DNA of 43,268 nt from Patescibacteria group bacterium. GTDB lineage: Bacteria; Patescibacteriota; Patescibacteriia; Patescibacteriales; UBA12465. Shown here one piece after another: positions 7,772 to 14,691 of this stretch. The position numbers were made by a program, and so were the translations under genes. Numbering within the stretch: the first letter of the stretch is position 1; each line of letters starts with the position of its first letter. Below the pieces are notes generated by a model. That model saw nothing but the letters and a program-made list of their open reading frames with translations. It searched no databases and was not told the DNA's origin. The stretch spans positions 1 to 43,268 of the forward strand of contig JARRBY010000003.1 in the NCBI GenBank assembly GCA_029982795.1, read 5' to 3'.

Positions 7772-8803
7772 ATGAAAAAAGTTATAATTACCAGTGTTAG
7801 CGTAATCGCTTTTTTGTTAATAGGATTTTTTGTAGTTAAGAATTATACTAATAATCCAAAACAAAGTTATGATGAGAATATAGTGGTTAATTCTTATGAA
7901 GAGTGTGTCGCGGCTGGTTTTCCTATTTTAGAGTCCTATCCGGAGCAATGTGTCAGTGCTGACGGTCGGCATTTTACTAGAAAATTAAAGGCAGAAGAAT
8001 TAGCGCAAATGGCGGTTCCCGCTATTTTATACGGTAGCTTTGTTTGTTTGCCACTCCGCAATCCTAGTGACAGTTTGGCTACTTCAGAGTGTGTCTATGG
8101 TATAAAAGCTGAATCAGGTGAGTATTATACCTTAAAAGATGATTCTTCTTCTTTGTTTAGTGTTGCAAATGGACAACAAATAGAGATACGAGGAATGTTA
8201 AATCCAGAAAAAAGTGAGATTTATCAAAGTGAGGGAGTAATTGATGTTCAGGAGTTTTATGTTATTAAAACAGAGAAAGAGGAAGAAGAAAAAGAAGAGA
8301 TAACAGAAGATGAACCGATTCGCCTGGAAACAGACAGTTTTTCTTTTATTATTCCGAGGGTTAGTTTTGATTATACAAGTATCAGAGATTGGCAAGTTGA
8401 TTTAATAAGAGATGAAGAAGTTTTATTAGAGCGAGTATTTGATGGTCAATTAGTCTGTCGAGAAATAGTTTCTCATAATGATTCTAGTTTGAATGTAAGT
8501 CGAGTTATAACTGATAAGGCGCAGTATTGTTTGGAGACTATAAGCGAGGGCGCAGCCGGTTCAGTTTATACTAAATATTCCTACTATACCTTGAATGAAG
8601 ATGATTTGATAGTAATTAAATTTACCGCTCAATATCCTCAATGCTATAATTATGATGATCCGGAAAAAACTGATTGTTTGGCAGAAAGAGAAAGTTTTTC
8701 TACCAATGATATTGCTGATGAAATTTTTTCCAGTTTAATTAAAGTGGAAGCTGAAATTGAAGAAGAAAATGAGGAGGAACTCCCAATAAATAATGAGGAA
8801 TAA
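7772..8803 (+). CDS. Membrane-anchored protein with cysteine motif
   Basis: A 343-residue protein starting at the ATG at 7772. The longer frame from 7718 has no reason to be used, and the later ATG begins a clean MKK TM/signal segment (residues 1-22). Residues about 32-60 carry EECVAAGFPILES...QCVSADG, a two-cysteine motif that recurs in secreted patescibacterial proteins. A small beta-rich domain follows (about 75-170), then a glutamate-rich linker and a second beta-rich domain with several cysteines (about 185-325), ending in a Glu-rich tail. I infer an extracytoplasmic location. The function is unknown. It shares the strand with the downstream peptidase gene. Confidence 0.75.
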   Translation: MKKVIITSVSVIAFLLIGFFVVKNYTNNPKQSYDENIVVNSYEECVAAGFPILESYPEQCVSADGRHFTRKLKAEELAQMAVPAILYGSFVCLPLRNPSDSLATSECVYGIKAESGEYYTLKDDSSSLFSVANGQQIEIRGMLNPEKSEIYQSEGVIDVQEFYVIKTEKEEEEKEEITEDEPIRLETDSFSFIIPRVSFDYTSIRDWQVDLIRDEEVLLERVFDGQLVCREIVSHNDSSLNVSRVITDKAQYCLETISEGAAGSVYTKYSYYTLNEDDLIVIKFTAQYPQCYNYDDPEKTDCLAERESFSTNDIADEIFSSLIKVEAEIEEENEEELPINNEE

Positions 8804-8839
8804 AAATTTTTAGATAAGATGTCTTAAAATTGTTTTAAT

Positions 8840-9880
8840 ATGAGAAAACTAAAATTATTATTTTTAGTCTTGATTTTAAGTGTCTTATTTTTTCCGTTGA
8901 CAACAAAGGCAACGTCTTTAGCAGAAAAAATGGTTGGAAAAATATTATTGCAAGTTGAAGATAAAGGGCAAGCTTGGTATGTTTATCCGCAAGACTTAAA
9001 AAAATATTATTTAGGTCGTCCCGCTGATGCTTTAGCTGTTATGCAAAAATTAGGATTGGGGGTTAGGCCGGAGATAATAAATCAAGATTTACTGCCGTCT
9101 AGGCTAAAAGGAATGATAATTTTAGATGTTTTAAATAATGGTGAAGCTTATTACGTTAATCCGCAAGACTTAAAAAAATATTATTTAGGTCGTCCCGCTG
9201 ATGCTTTAGCTGTTATGCAAAAATTAGGATTGGGGATTAGTAATAATGATTTAAAATATATTAATCGGGGTGAAGTTAAAGAGGAAATAGAAAATAGTGC
9301 TTCTTATTTAACAGGAGTTCCTTTTACCAGTCAGGCGCCAAATTTTAATTGGTCTGACTCTCGGTTACAAGATGGGTGTGAAGAAACTTCTGCTTTAATG
9401 GCAATTAAATGGGCAAAGGGGGAAAATTTAGATAAAGACGAAGCTTTAACTGAGATATTAAATATTTCCGATTATTTAAAAGATGCCTATGGTGAGTATC
9501 GTGATATTTCTGTAACTGATGTTAATTCTTGGATATTTCATGATTATTTTAATTACCAAAATACTAAAGTTTTATATGATGTAAATATGGTTGATATTAT
9601 TGATGAACTGGCTAAAGGAAATTTGGTTATCGCCCCTTTTAATGGACAATTATTAAATAATCCTTATTTTACAGGATTGGGTCCAGAAAGACATATGTTG
9701 GTGATAAGGGGATATGAAAAAGAGAATAATACTTTTATTACCAATGATCCCGGAACTCGTTATGGAGAAAATTATAAATACCCCGGTCGTGTTCTCTTTG
9801 CAGCAATTCGTGATTATGAAACGGGGTACCATAAACCGATAAAAGAAGTGAAAAAAAATATTATAGTCATTTCAAAGTGA
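8840..9880 (+). CDS. Secreted LGRPADA-repeat protein with C39-like peptidase
   Basis: A 346-residue protein with a signal peptide (residues 1-24, ending TKA). It has two repeats of about 58 residues, each ending in KKYYLGRPADALAVMQKLGL, and a C-terminal papain-like domain of the Peptidase_C39_2 type (about 155-325). Likely catalytic residues are C180 in QDGCEET and H285 in ERHMLV, with the later NDPG Asp. The LGRPADA repeat is common in secreted patescibacterial proteins and is probably a surface or wall-binding module. The peptidase fold suggests protein or peptide cleavage outside the cell, but the substrate is unknown. The two repeats share 77 identical bases (see the repeat entry). Confidence 0.85.
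   Translation: MRKLKLLFLVLILSVLFFPLTTKATSLAEKMVGKILLQVEDKGQAWYVYPQDLKKYYLGRPADALAVMQKLGLGVRPEIINQDLLPSRLKGMIILDVLNNGEAYYVNPQDLKKYYLGRPADALAVMQKLGLGISNNDLKYINRGEVKEEIENSASYLTGVPFTSQAPNFNWSDSRLQDGCEETSALMAIKWAKGENLDKDEALTEILNISDYLKDAYGEYRDISVTDVNSWIFHDYFNYQNTKVLYDVNMVDIIDELAKGNLVIAPFNGQLLNNPYFTGLGPERHMLVIRGYEKENNTFITNDPGTRYGENYKYPGRVLFAAIRDYETGYHKPIKEVKKNIIVISK
8985..9235 (+). repeat. Two identical 77-bp coding repeats
   Basis: Bases 8985-9061 and 9159-9235 are identical, 174 bp (58 codons) apart, in frame. They encode the core of both LGRPADA repeats. Sequence outside this core has diverged clearly. Confidence 0.95.
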
Positions 9881-9905
9881 AATAAAAAGCAATAAAAACA
9901 GGGGT

Positions 9906-9934
9906 TTGACGATAGGTGATAAATTTGCTACTAT
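9906..9934 (+). promoter_or_regulatory. Promoter of the ribonucleotide reductase operon
   Basis: TTGACG at 9906-9911, 17-bp spacer, TACTAT at 9929-9934. The predicted start near 9941 falls inside the first NrdR-like box, the usual arrangement for repression. Confidence 0.6.
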
Positions 9935-9956
9935 ATCAATATATAGTAGTTTTTTT
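9928..9956 (+). terminator. Hairpin plus T-run overlapping NrdR box 1
   Basis: CTACTATAT / ATATAGTAG with a 4-nt loop followed by seven T. It may end the upstream peptidase transcript. The stem is all A/T-rich and coincides with an NrdR-like palindrome, so its terminator role is uncertain. Confidence 0.45.
9934..9949. promoter_or_regulatory. NrdR box 1
   Basis: tatCAATATATAGtag. The core matches the NrdR consensus CWATATATWG exactly. It overlaps the -10 and predicted start of the reductase promoter. Confidence 0.75.
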
Positions 9957-9966
9957 ATAAATTAAA

Positions 9967-9982
9967 ACACTATATATAGTAT
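9967..9982. promoter_or_regulatory. NrdR box 2
   Basis: acaCTATATATAGtat, again a full match to the CWATATATWG core with a good ACA flank. It lies 33 bp from box 1, about three helical turns, the spacing typical of paired NrdR boxes ahead of ribonucleotide reductase genes. The nrdR gene itself is not in this window. Confidence 0.8.
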
Positions 9983-10020
9983 AAATTTGTTTTTAATTTA
10001 TTATTAATTTTAAAAGTCTT

Positions 10021-12324
10021 ATGACAAACAGTAAACGTGAGGCGATTGGTAAAATCAGAAAACGGGATGGTCGCTTAGTGGCTTTCGATGCCAATTTTAT
10101 TATTAACGCTGTTACCAAAGCTTTTAAGCAAGTTGGGGCAGAAACTAACGGTTTTCCTAAAAAAATTAGTCAACAAGTAGAATCGGATTTACGTCGTTTG
10201 AAACGTTTATCAAAGGATAAAGACTTTATTCCCACAGTTGAAGTTATTCAAGATATAGTTGAGGAACAATTGATGATAAATGGATTTTCTAAGGTAGCTC
10301 GAGCTTATATTTTATATCGTGAAGAAAGGGCAAAAATTAGAGCAGCCGCTCGAAAAGTACCAGAACATGTAAAAAAATTAACTCAAGAAAGTAAAAAATA
10401 TTTTAAAAATCCCCTTGCTGAGTTTATTTTTTATCGCTCATATTCTCGTTGGATAGAGGAAGAAGGAAGACGTGAAACTTGGATAGAAACCGTTGATCGG
10501 TATATAAATTTTATGAAGGATAAATTGCAGGATAAGTTAACTGTCAAGGAATATGAAGAATTACGAGAGGCAATTTTAAAACAAGAAGTAATGCCTTCAA
10601 TGCGTTTAATGCAATTTTCCGGTAAAGCCGTCGAAAGAACTAATGTTTGTGCCTATAATTGTTCCTATATTGCTCCAGAAAATTTTCAAGATATTGCTGA
10701 AATCATGTATGTTTCTATGTGTGGTACGGGAGTAGGTTGGTCGGTAGAAAGTCGTAATGTGGAAAAATTTCCTCAAATTATGATTCAAACCGGGATAAAA
10801 AGAGATAAGTATATAATTCCTGATAGCAAGGAAGGTTGGGCAGATGCTTTGGCACTGGGAATGAAGGTTTGGGCAAAGGGAGAAGATATTGAATTTGATT
10901 ATTCATTGTTAAGACCGGCGGGAGCCCGTCTTAAAACCATGGGCGGAAAAAGTTCGGGCCCGGAGCCATTAAGACAGTTGTTAGACTTTACTCGTGTAAA
11001 AATGTTAAATCGTCAGGGCAGACGTCTAAGAACTATTGATTTGCATGATATTATTTGCATGATTGGCTATTGTGTTGTTTCTGGTGGTGTAAGGAGAAGC
11101 GCCATGATTTCATTATCTGACCTCGATGATAGAGATATACGTGATGCAAAAAAGGGGCAATTTTATATTACCGAACCACAAAGAAGTTTAGCAAATAATT
11201 CAGCGGTATTTATGAAAAAACCTGACAATGAAGAGTTTTTAAGTGAATGGTTGGCGCTTATTAAATCTGGTTCCGGAGAAAGAGGTATCTTTAATCGTGG
11301 TTCATTGGTAAAAACATTGCCGGCGCGCCGTTTGGAAATATTGCGTGAGAAAAAGGGGTTTTTCTCTGCTGATGGTCAAATTATGTTAGGTCAAATGGGT
11401 ACTAATCCTTGCGGGGAAATTATTTTGCAATCAAAGCAGTTTTGTAATTTATCTGAAGTGGTGGCAAGAGCTGAAGATGATGAAGAATCTTTACTGCGAA
11501 AGGTAAAATTAGCCGCTATTTTAGGGACTTATCAGGCCACTTTAACTGATTTCCCTTATTTATCAAAAACATGGCAAATAAATTGTGAAAGTGAACGTTT
11601 GTTGGGAGTTTCGGTGACTGGTCAATGGGATTCAAAAGTAGCTCGTGAGGAAAAGGTTCTACAAAAGTTAAAGGATGAGGCGGTAAGGGTAAATAAATTA
11701 TATGCGAAAAAATTTGGCATTAATCAGTCTTCTGCAGTAACTTGTGTTAAACCATCAGGCACAGTTTCACAATTAACTGATTGTGCTTCCGGAATGCATG
11801 CTCGTTATGCTCCTTATTATATCCGTCGCGTTCGTATTTCGGCAACTGATTCTTTATTTAGAATGTTACGTGATCAAGGAGTACCTTTTAAACCTGAAGT
11901 GGGACAATCATATGAAAATGCAACAACTTTTGTTTTTGAATTTCCGGTTAGAGCCCCAAAGGGGTCTATCTTTAGTCGTGATTTATCGGCTCTTGATCAG
12001 TTAGAGCATTGGAAGAAGGTAAAACTTAATTTCACAGAACATAATCCTTCTGTTACTATTTCTGTTGGTGAAAATGAATGGATAGAGGTAGCTGATTGGG
12101 TTTATAATAATTGGGATATAGTTGGTGGTTTATCTTTCTTGCCTCGTTCAAATCATATTTATGATCTTGCTCCTTATGAGGAAATTAATAAGGAAAAATA
12201 TGATGAATTGATGGTTAAATTTAAGGATATGGATTTTGCTCAAATTGTTGTTTATGAAAAAAAAGATGAAACTGAGGCAAAGAAAGAATTAGCTTGCGCT
12301 GGTGGCGCTTGTGAAGTTAATTAA
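10021..12324 (+). CDS. nrdJ: Class II ribonucleoside-triphosphate reductase, B12-dependent
   Basis: Reduces ribonucleotides to deoxyribonucleotides using adenosylcobalamin as radical source, so it needs neither oxygen nor a metal-cofactor subunit. The 767 residues hold an N-terminal ATP-cone (about 9-105, allosteric activity site) and an RTPR-type barrel. Catalytic residues are C464 and E466 in NPCGEI, with C475 exactly 11 residues later, the same spacing as C408 and C419 of the Lactobacillus leichmannii enzyme. C210 or C214 is the other barrel cysteine. C759 and C764 near the end form the CAGGAC redox pair. The adenosyltransferase gene begins 3 nt after the stop. Two NrdR boxes precede it. 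That it acts on triphosphates is inferred from family resemblance. Confidence 0.93.
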   Translation: MTNSKREAIGKIRKRDGRLVAFDANFIINAVTKAFKQVGAETNGFPKKISQQVESDLRRLKRLSKDKDFIPTVEVIQDIVEEQLMINGFSKVARAYILYREERAKIRAAARKVPEHVKKLTQESKKYFKNPLAEFIFYRSYSRWIEEEGRRETWIETVDRYINFMKDKLQDKLTVKEYEELREAILKQEVMPSMRLMQFSGKAVERTNVCAYNCSYIAPENFQDIAEIMYVSMCGTGVGWSVESRNVEKFPQIMIQTGIKRDKYIIPDSKEGWADALALGMKVWAKGEDIEFDYSLLRPAGARLKTMGGKSSGPEPLRQLLDFTRVKMLNRQGRRLRTIDLHDIICMIGYCVVSGGVRRSAMISLSDLDDRDIRDAKKGQFYITEPQRSLANNSAVFMKKPDNEEFLSEWLALIKSGSGERGIFNRGSLVKTLPARRLEILREKKGFFSADGQIMLGQMGTNPCGEIILQSKQFCNLSEVVARAEDDEESLLRKVKLAAILGTYQATLTDFPYLSKTWQINCESERLLGVSVTGQWDSKVAREEKVLQKLKDEAVRVNKLYAKKFGINQSSAVTCVKPSGTVSQLTDCASGMHARYAPYYIRRVRISATDSLFRMLRDQGVPFKPEVGQSYENATTFVFEFPVRAPKGSIFSRDLSALDQLEHWKKVKLNFTEHNPSVTISVGENEWIEVADWVYNNWDIVGGLSFLPRSNHIYDLAPYEEINKEKYDELMVKFKDMDFAQIVVYEKKDETEAKKELACAGGACEVN

Positions 12325-12327
12325 AAT

Positions 12328-12864
12328 ATGTATTACACTGGTCAAGGTGATACTGGTAGCTCAAAATTATTTAATTCTTCCAGTCGATTAGCTAAAAGTG
12401 AACAAATTTTTGTAGTTTTAGGAACTTTAGATGAATTAAACTCATATTTAGGTTTTGCTTCAACTTTTAGTGAACAAGAAACACAAATTTTAGTCGCTCT
12501 TAAAAGGGAACAGGATAATTTATTTACTTTACAAGCTCATTTTGCCAAGGCTCAGTTAACAATTAGTCCGGATTTAATTATTAATTTGGAGGCTGATATT
12601 AATAAATGGGAAAAAGAAATAAGTCCCATTAATAATTTTATTGTTCCCGGCGGCAGCAAACTAAGTGCTATTTTAGATATAGCACGAACGATAGCACGTC
12701 GAGCAGAAAGGGAAGCCCTTTCCTTAAATACTGAGATTAGAATTAGTTATAATAAATTAGCTTTTGTTTATCTTAATCGTTTGTCTAGTTGGTTATATGT
12801 GTTAGCGCGACTTGCGAATTATAAAACGGAGCAACCGGAAATAACTCCGCAATATAATAAATAA
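12328..12864 (+). CDS. Cob(I)alamin adenosyltransferase, PduO type
   Basis: Transfers the adenosyl group of ATP to cob(I)alamin, making the adenosylcobalamin cofactor used by the reductase immediately upstream. The 178 residues show the family landmarks: YTGQGDTGSS at the N-terminus (ATP-binding), LGTLDELNSYLG near residue 31, IVPGGSKLSAILDIARTIARRAERE in two adjacent stretches near 107-131, and the late AFVYLNRLSSWLYVLAR helix. The start is 3 nt after the reductase stop, so the two are surely co-transcribed and translation is probably coupled. No B12 biosynthesis or transport gene is nearby, which suggests salvage of external corrinoid. Confidence 0.92.
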   Translation: MYYTGQGDTGSSKLFNSSSRLAKSEQIFVVLGTLDELNSYLGFASTFSEQETQILVALKREQDNLFTLQAHFAKAQLTISPDLIINLEADINKWEKEISPINNFIVPGGSKLSAILDIARTIARRAEREALSLNTEIRISYNKLAFVYLNRLSSWLYVLARLANYKTEQPEITPQYNK

Positions 12865-12882
12865 ATTATTAATAAAAAATAT

Positions 12883-13161
12883 ATGTTATATGAAGAAAGA
12901 AATAAATTAAGTGAAAAAACTTTAGATATTAAAAGAGCCATTGATTCTTTAAAAGAAGAAATGGAAGCGGTTGATTTATATCATCAAAGAGCGGATGCAA
13001 CTTTGGCTGAAGATTTAAAGCGTATTCTTATCCATAATGCTAATGAAGAAAAAGAGCATGCTGCGATGTTAATTGAATGGTTAAGAAAAAATGATGAAAT
13101 TTTTGCTAAAGAATTAAAAGATAATCTATATCAAGAAGAGATTAATACTAATCATAAATAA
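12883..13161 (+). CDS. Encapsulated-ferritin-like (EncFtn family) protein
   Basis: A 92-residue two-helix protein matching the encapsulated ferritin family, which assembles as rings of dimers and oxidises Fe(II). The ferroxidase residues known from Rhodospirillum rubrum EncFtn are present: E25, E26 and E28 in KEEMEAVD, Y33, and E56 with H59 in EEKEHAAML. The usual Trp in the VDWY stretch is Leu here. No encapsulin shell gene lies nearby, and the short tail after residue 80 shows no recognisable encapsulin-targeting peptide. It is the third gene of the reductase operon, 18 nt after the adenosyltransferase and directly before a terminator, so it is probably under NrdR control. Confidence 0.85.
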   Translation: MLYEERNKLSEKTLDIKRAIDSLKEEMEAVDLYHQRADATLAEDLKRILIHNANEEKEHAAMLIEWLRKNDEIFAKELKDNLYQEEINTNHK

Positions 13162-13188
13162 GCTGGTAAAAATAATTAGGAATCCAAT

Positions 13189-13214
13189 AAAAAACCGATT
13201 AAAGTCGGTTTTTT
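13189..13214 (+). terminator. Terminator of the reductase operon
   Basis: AAAAAACCGA / TCGGTTTTTT, 10-bp stem with a 6-nt loop, T-run included in the 3' arm. Confidence 0.9.
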
Positions 13215-13276
13215 GTTTTATTAGTAAATATTACAATAAAAAGCTAAAAATATTGCTTTTTTCTCAAAACTGTTCG

Positions 13277-13305
13277 TTGACATAATATCATTATTATGAT
13301 ATAAT
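13277..13305 (+). promoter_or_regulatory. Perfect-consensus promoter with long leader
   Basis: TTGACA (13277-13282), 17-bp spacer, TATAAT (13300-13305). Expected start near 13312. Confidence 0.88.
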
Positions 13306-13311
13306 AATTTT

Positions 13312-13471
13312 TATAATTAAGGAACCTTAAAAAATATTCTACTCTAGCTAATAGCTATTCTATTCAGGATAATTATTAGCTGGGGCAGAATTAATAACGA
13401 TTCGAGAACGGCAACAATTCGCAATATAGTCTATAAAAAGACAAAGTTGCAAAATTATAGGAGATATAACA
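13312..13471 (+). promoter_or_regulatory. Structured 160-nt 5' leader
   Basis: The stretch 13162-13471 has no gene. After the operon terminator and this promoter comes a leader with an inverted repeat TTAAGG-AA-CCTTAA right at the predicted start (13317-13330), a hairpin AGCTAATA / TATTAGCT (13346-13353 with 13374-13381), a short GTCT / AGAC hairpin near 13431-13444, and a good Shine-Dalgarno AGGAGAT about 9 nt before the ATG. Such a long leader and a true SD are both unusual in this window. A cis-regulatory RNA is inferred. Confidence 0.5.
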
Positions 13472-13909
13472 ATGAAGAGTCAACTGGAAATTAAACCAAT
13501 TGCACACCTAATTGATTGTAATGCAAATCCTTCTACTCCGGCTGGTTGGTTATTTGAGGAGCACAAGAGGAATGGACTCTTCGAATTTGATCCTGCCAAG
13601 GTTTTCCTTTATCTGTCTGAAAAGCAGAAAAAAGGCACAATTTCTGGGTATGATCTTCGTAAGGAATTGAGGAATAAGCCAGTAATGAATGCTAACGTTC
13701 TTGATTATTTGTTGGCACATATTGAACTTATTCCAGAAGAATGGAAAGGTAAGTTTGTATATTTTTGGGGCACTATTTATCGCTATTCCATTGACAGTCT
13801 CTATGTTCGTTGTCTTTTATGGGATAGCTACAATTTAGAGTGGCGCTGTTGTTACATTTGGCTTAATTACAAATTTAATTCTAATGATTTTGCCGCCCTT
13901 ATAATATGA
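13472..13909 (+). CDS. Hypothetical protein, probable patescibacterial family
   Basis: A 145-residue soluble protein with no signal peptide. It starts after a strong SD and shows a pattern I associate with an uncharacterised family present in several copies in patescibacterial genomes: an early IDCNANP, a central VFLYLSEKQKKG, LRKELRNKPVMNANVLDYLL, and a Trp/Tyr-rich C-terminal half with FWGTIYR and LYVRCLLWD. The C-terminal half looks beta-rich. The function is unknown. GC content and codon use appear higher than in the neighbours. It stands alone between its own promoter and a long hairpin terminator at 13929-13974. The family link is from memory and was not searched. Confidence 0.75.
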   Translation: MKSQLEIKPIAHLIDCNANPSTPAGWLFEEHKRNGLFEFDPAKVFLYLSEKQKKGTISGYDLRKELRNKPVMNANVLDYLLAHIELIPEEWKGKFVYFWGTIYRYSIDSLYVRCLLWDSYNLEWRCCYIWLNYKFNSNDFAALII

Positions 13910-13928
13910 CTTTTAAATTTTGTCATTT

Positions 13929-13974
13929 GACCTTGGTTTTTAAACATAACGTTTATATAACCAAGGTCTTTTTT
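13929..13974 (+). terminator. Long hairpin terminator
   Basis: GACCTTGGTT / AACCAAGGTC outer stem (13929-13938, 13959-13968) with an inner TAAAC / GTTTA stem, followed by T6. Confidence 0.9.
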
Positions 13975-14031
13975 AATATTTTTCTTGCCTTAAAATAGAA
14001 ACGCGTCTTCATTTTATCTTCATTTTGTATA

Positions 14032-14060
14032 TTGACATTATATTTTAAATATGTTATAAT
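14032..14060 (+). promoter_or_regulatory. Perfect-consensus extended -10 promoter
   Basis: TTGACA (14032-14037), 17-bp spacer ending TGT, TATAAT (14055-14060). An inverted repeat TGTAATCA / TGATTACA (14067-14074, 14099-14106) begins at the predicted start and may be an operator or leader hairpin. Confidence 0.88.
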
Positions 14061-14134
14061 TAACTTTGTAATCAAGCAGATTAAAAAATCAGCATTTATG
14101 ATTACATTATTGTACAATCAAAAAATAATAAGGC

Positions 14135-14287
14135 ATGAAAAAAAAATTAAAAAAAGCAAGCGCAAAAACAAAAAGAGAGTTTAAATGTGAATCATTTGGA
14201 AATAGGTGCTCAATTTGTGGCACTTACTTTGATGAAGATGGTGTTTGTTCTTTTGGCCATGAACTAGGCCAAACTTATATCATCTAA
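14135..14287 (+). CDS. 50-residue zinc-ribbon-like protein
   Basis: A short gene with its own consensus promoter and terminator. The first 17 residues are extremely basic (Lys/Arg in more than half of positions). The rest holds C18, C25, C28, C38 and H42, arranged as CSICG and CSFGH, a plausible zinc ribbon of the type CxxC...CxxxH. The basic tail plus zinc site suggests nucleic-acid or ribosome binding, which is inference. An AAGG sits 1 nt before the ATG, too close to be a normal SD. The ORF was found by reading the frame between promoter and hairpin. I know no named family. Confidence 0.7.
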   Translation: MKKKLKKASAKTKREFKCESFGNRCSICGTYFDEDGVCSFGHELGQTYII

Positions 14288-14306
14288 CAGATTTTTGAAA
14301 AATATA

Positions 14307-14333
14307 CCCGTTGTTACAAACAGCGGGTTTTTT
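14307..14333 (+). terminator. Terminator of the zinc-ribbon gene
   Basis: CCCGTTGTT / AACAGCGGG, 9-bp stem (one G-T pair), 3-nt loop, T6. Confidence 0.9.
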
Positions 14334-14344
14334 ATTTTTTAAAC

Positions 14345-14373
14345 TTGGTTTTTGCTGTTTGTCATGTTATAAT
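14345..14373 (+). promoter_or_regulatory. Extended -10 promoter for a structured leader RNA
   Basis: TGT-TATAAT with the -10 at 14368-14373. A weak -35 TTGGTT lies 17 bp upstream. The expected start is near 14380. Confidence 0.65.
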
Positions 14374-14379
14374 ATAAAT

Positions 14380-14675
14380 GTCAGTTTAATAGAAATTAAA
14401 GCTAATAATTAGATTATAAATTATAAAGATTATAATTAATTAGATAAACTTTAATTTCATGATACTTATTGACGCCTAGCCGCCTCTGTGGACGGCAAGA
14501 TGTCAACGTTTTAAGTTTTAATACGAGTAAGTAATACTCTATTTACAACTTATAAAGCGTTAAAGGTTTAATTTTAACTGTCCAAGAGGTAGCTGGGTTT
14601 TCTGATGAGATTGTTTGTTAAAACTTTATTTTTACTTTAAAACCAAACAGGTATCGGTTTTTATTTTTTCTAATT
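14380..14675 (+). ncRNA. Structured leader RNA, riboswitch-like
   Basis: About 300 nt with no open frame and several nested stems. AAATTAAAG / CTTTAATTT (14393-14401, 14449-14457) encloses an A/T hairpin. A GC-rich hairpin lies at about 14469-14506 with GCCG / CGGC inside TTGAC / GTCAA. A long helix AACGTTTTAAGTT / AACTTATAAAGCGTT (about 14505-14517, 14547-14561) encloses GAGTA / TACTC. Near the 3' end, AAAACC (14638-14643) can pair either with an upstream GGTTTT (about 14596-14601) or with a downstream GGTTTT followed by T-rich sequence. That choice looks like an antiterminator/terminator switch, 16 nt before the pilin-like gene. It could instead be an independent small RNA. Identity is unknown. 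Confidence 0.5.
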
Positions 14676-14691
14676 TTTATAACATTAAAAA

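Noticed and set aside
11783-12004. Plus-strand ORF within the reductase gene
   Set aside because: It is a frame-shifted shadow of nrdJ, which is intact across this region.
14135-14287. AAGGC before ATG as a Shine-Dalgarno site, also seen at 38943
   Set aside because: Only 1 nt separates AAGG from the ATG, too close for normal pairing with 16S rRNA. Recorded as context only.
14587-14660. Hammerhead ribozyme suggested by CTGATGAG
   Set aside because: The required GAAA and the three matching stems are not found around it.
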